NCBI GenBank assembly: GCA_945635805.1
Contig: CALZCW010000032.1
Coordinates: 1 to 6,920 of the forward strand
Direction of reading: 5' to 3'
Length of the DNA stretch: 6,920 bases
From: an uncultured Clostridia bacterium
GTDB lineage: Bacteria > Bacillota > Clostridia > Oscillospirales > Oscillospiraceae
The notes below the pieces were generated by a model, which saw only the letters and a program-made list of their open reading frames with translations, made no database searches and was not told where the DNA came from. The position numbers and the translations under genes were made by a program. Below are positions 5,589 through 6,920 of the stretch, piece after piece (positions within the stretch are counted from its first letter, which is position 1; each line of letters begins with the position of its first letter).

Positions 5589-6920
5589 CTACTTAACGAT
5601 CAAATTGACCAGCTTGTTTTTGACTACGATGGTCTTGATGACGCTGCCGCCGAGCTTTTCCAGGAAGCGGGCGATCTTCTCGTCGGAGGTCGCCGCAGCG
5701 ACTACGCTGTCATTGTCCAGATCGGCGGGCACATGGATCGTACCGCGCAGCTTGCCGTTGACCTGGACAGCCATGTCGATCTCGCTGTCCTTGCACTTTT
5801 CCTCGTCATAGGTAGGCCAGGCGGACACGGAGCAGATGCCCTCATAGCCGTGGAGCTCCCAAAGCTCGTCGCAGATATGGGGCGCAAAGGGGCTGAGAAG
5901 CTGGAGCAGGGTCTTCAGCTCCGCCGCATTGCAGCCGTTGTCCGTCAAGGTGGAGGTCAGGGTCATCAGGGCAGCCAGAGCGGTATTGCCCTTCAGAGCG
6001 TCGATATCCGACGTGACCTTTTTGATGGTCTTGTGCAAAATCGCCTCGTTTTTCGCGCTGTAGGCCGTTTCGTGGTCACTGACCGTCTCCGCCAGATTCC
6101 AGACCTTGTCCAGGAAGCGCTTGCAGCCCTTCACCGCGTTGGCAGACCAGGAGGCAGCCTTTTCAAAGTCGCCGATGAAGATGATGTAGGTGCGCATGGT
6201 GTCCGCGCCGTACTCGGCAATGACGTCGGTGGGGTTGATGACGTTGCCGCGGGATTTGGACATCTTGATGCCGCCCTCGCCCAGGATCATGCCGTGGCTG
6301 GTGCGCTTGGCGTAAGGCTCCTTGGTGGGCACCACGCCGATGTCATAGAGGAATTTGTGCCAGAAGCGGCTATAGAGCAGATGGAGGGTTGTGTGCTCCA
6401 TGCCGCCGTTGTACCAATCCACAGGGCTCCAGTATTCCATGGCCTCCCGGGAAGCAAGGGCTTCGTCATTGTGGGGGTCCATATAGCGCAGGAAATACCA
6501 GGAGGAACCGGCCCACTGGGGCATGGTGTCAGTCTCCCGCTTTGCAGGACCGCCGCACTTGGGGCAGGTGGTGTTGACCCAGTCGGTGATATTCGCCAGG
6601 GGCGAATGGCCGTCGTCTGTCGGCTCGTAGCTCTCCACCTCGGGAAGCAGCAGCGGCAGATCCTTTTCATCCAGCGGGACGGTGCCGCACTTGGGGCAGT
6701 GGACGATGGGGATGGGCTCGCCCCAGTAGCGCTGACGGGAGAAGACCCAGTCGCGGAGCTTGAAATTGACCTTTGGTTCACCGAGGCCATTCTGCTCCAG
6801 GTAGTCAATCATGGCCTTTTTTGCCTCCTCCACGCTCAGGCCGTTGAGGAAATCGGAGTTGACCATGACGCCGGCGGCGCAATCGGTAAAGGGTGCTTCC
6901 TCCACATTGCCGCCCTTGAC
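5589..6920 (-). CDS. leuS: Leucyl-tRNA synthetase, C-terminal part (5' end cut by the window)
   Basis: Attaches leucine to tRNA-Leu in the cytoplasm. The last 443 residues are visible, roughly 55 percent of a normal bacterial LeuRS of about 800, and the reading frame is open to the right edge. In order: the end of the editing-domain region, RDWVFSRQRYWGEPIP where the catalytic core resumes (56-71 of the visible part), a zinc-binding insert with CPKC pairs (Cys75/78 and Cys119/122), GSSWYFLRYMDP, NGGMEHTTLHLLYSRFWHKF, the KMSKS ATP-binding loop (219-223, bases 6252-6266), then the helical anticodon-binding domain and a C-terminal domain with AVQVNGKLRG. The HIGH motif and most of the editing domain are outside the window. 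The stop is TAG at 5591. No convincing hairpin terminator is seen before the rpsU promoter, so some readthrough into rpsU is possible. Confidence 0.97.
   Translation of the reverse strand, partial: VKGGNVEEAPFTDCAAGVMVNSDFLNGLSVEEAKKAMIDYLEQNGLGEPKVNFKLRDWVFSRQRYWGEPIPIVHCPKCGTVPLDEKDLPLLLPEVESYEPTDDGHSPLANITDWVNTTCPKCGGPAKRETDTMPQWAGSSWYFLRYMDPHNDEALASREAMEYWSPVDWYNGGMEHTTLHLLYSRFWHKFLYDIGVVPTKEPYAKRTSHGMILGEGGIKMSKSRGNVINPTDVIAEYGADTMRTYIIFIGDFEKAASWSANAVKGCKRFLDKVWNLAETVSDHETAYSAKNEAILHKTIKKVTSDIDALKGNTALAALMTLTSTLTDNGCNAAELKTLLQLLSPFAPHICDELWELHGYEGICSVSAWPTYDEEKCKDSEIDMAVQVNGKLRGTIHVPADLDNDSVVAAATSDEKIARFLEKLGGSVIKTIVVKNKLVNLIVK

Overview
The window reads as chromosomal core sequence of a Gram-positive, low-to-moderate G+C anaerobe of the Clostridia, most likely an Oscillospiraceae/Ruminococcaceae-type gut bacterium. 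This placement is inferred from protein style, from TTGnnn/TATAAT promoters, from strong GGAGG-type ribosome binding sites, from U-tailed hairpin terminators, from a tRNA gene with encoded CCA, and from a molybdo-hydroxylase accessory gene of a kind common in anaerobic Firmicutes. No mobile element, CRISPR array, rRNA or phage gene is visible, and no gene-free stretch is longer than about 170 bases.

Left part (1-1985, all minus strand): tRNA-Val(CAC) with its own promoter and an abutting terminator, followed by queA and then tgt, which runs off the left edge. Tgt exchanges guanine 34 for preQ1 in tRNAs with GUN anticodons. QueA then adds the epoxycyclopentane ring from SAM. The two genes are 7 nt apart and form a queuosine operon. 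The visible Tgt residues at the base-specificity positions are those of preQ1-using bacterial enzymes, which fits the adjacent queA.

Middle (1990-5240): divergent from the tRNA is a single plus-strand gene for a PlsC-like acyltransferase with an unusual C-terminal extension carrying a four-cysteine zinc-ribbon motif. It converges on a two-gene minus-strand unit, an XdhC/CoxI family protein and an overlapping SAM-dependent methyltransferase. A perfect 12-bp hairpin between them probably terminates transcription from both sides. The XdhC pair has its own promoter. No molybdenum hydroxylase structural gene is in view.

Right part (5187-6920, minus strand): rpsU (ribosomal protein S21) has a near-consensus promoter, a structured leader and a strong terminator. 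Upstream of it is the 3' half of leuS (leucyl-tRNA synthetase), cut by the right edge.

Most of this is housekeeping translation machinery. The points most worth a second look are the acyltransferase with zinc ribbon, the orphan xdhC-methyltransferase pair, the rpsU leader, and how queA-tgt is transcribed behind the tRNA terminator.
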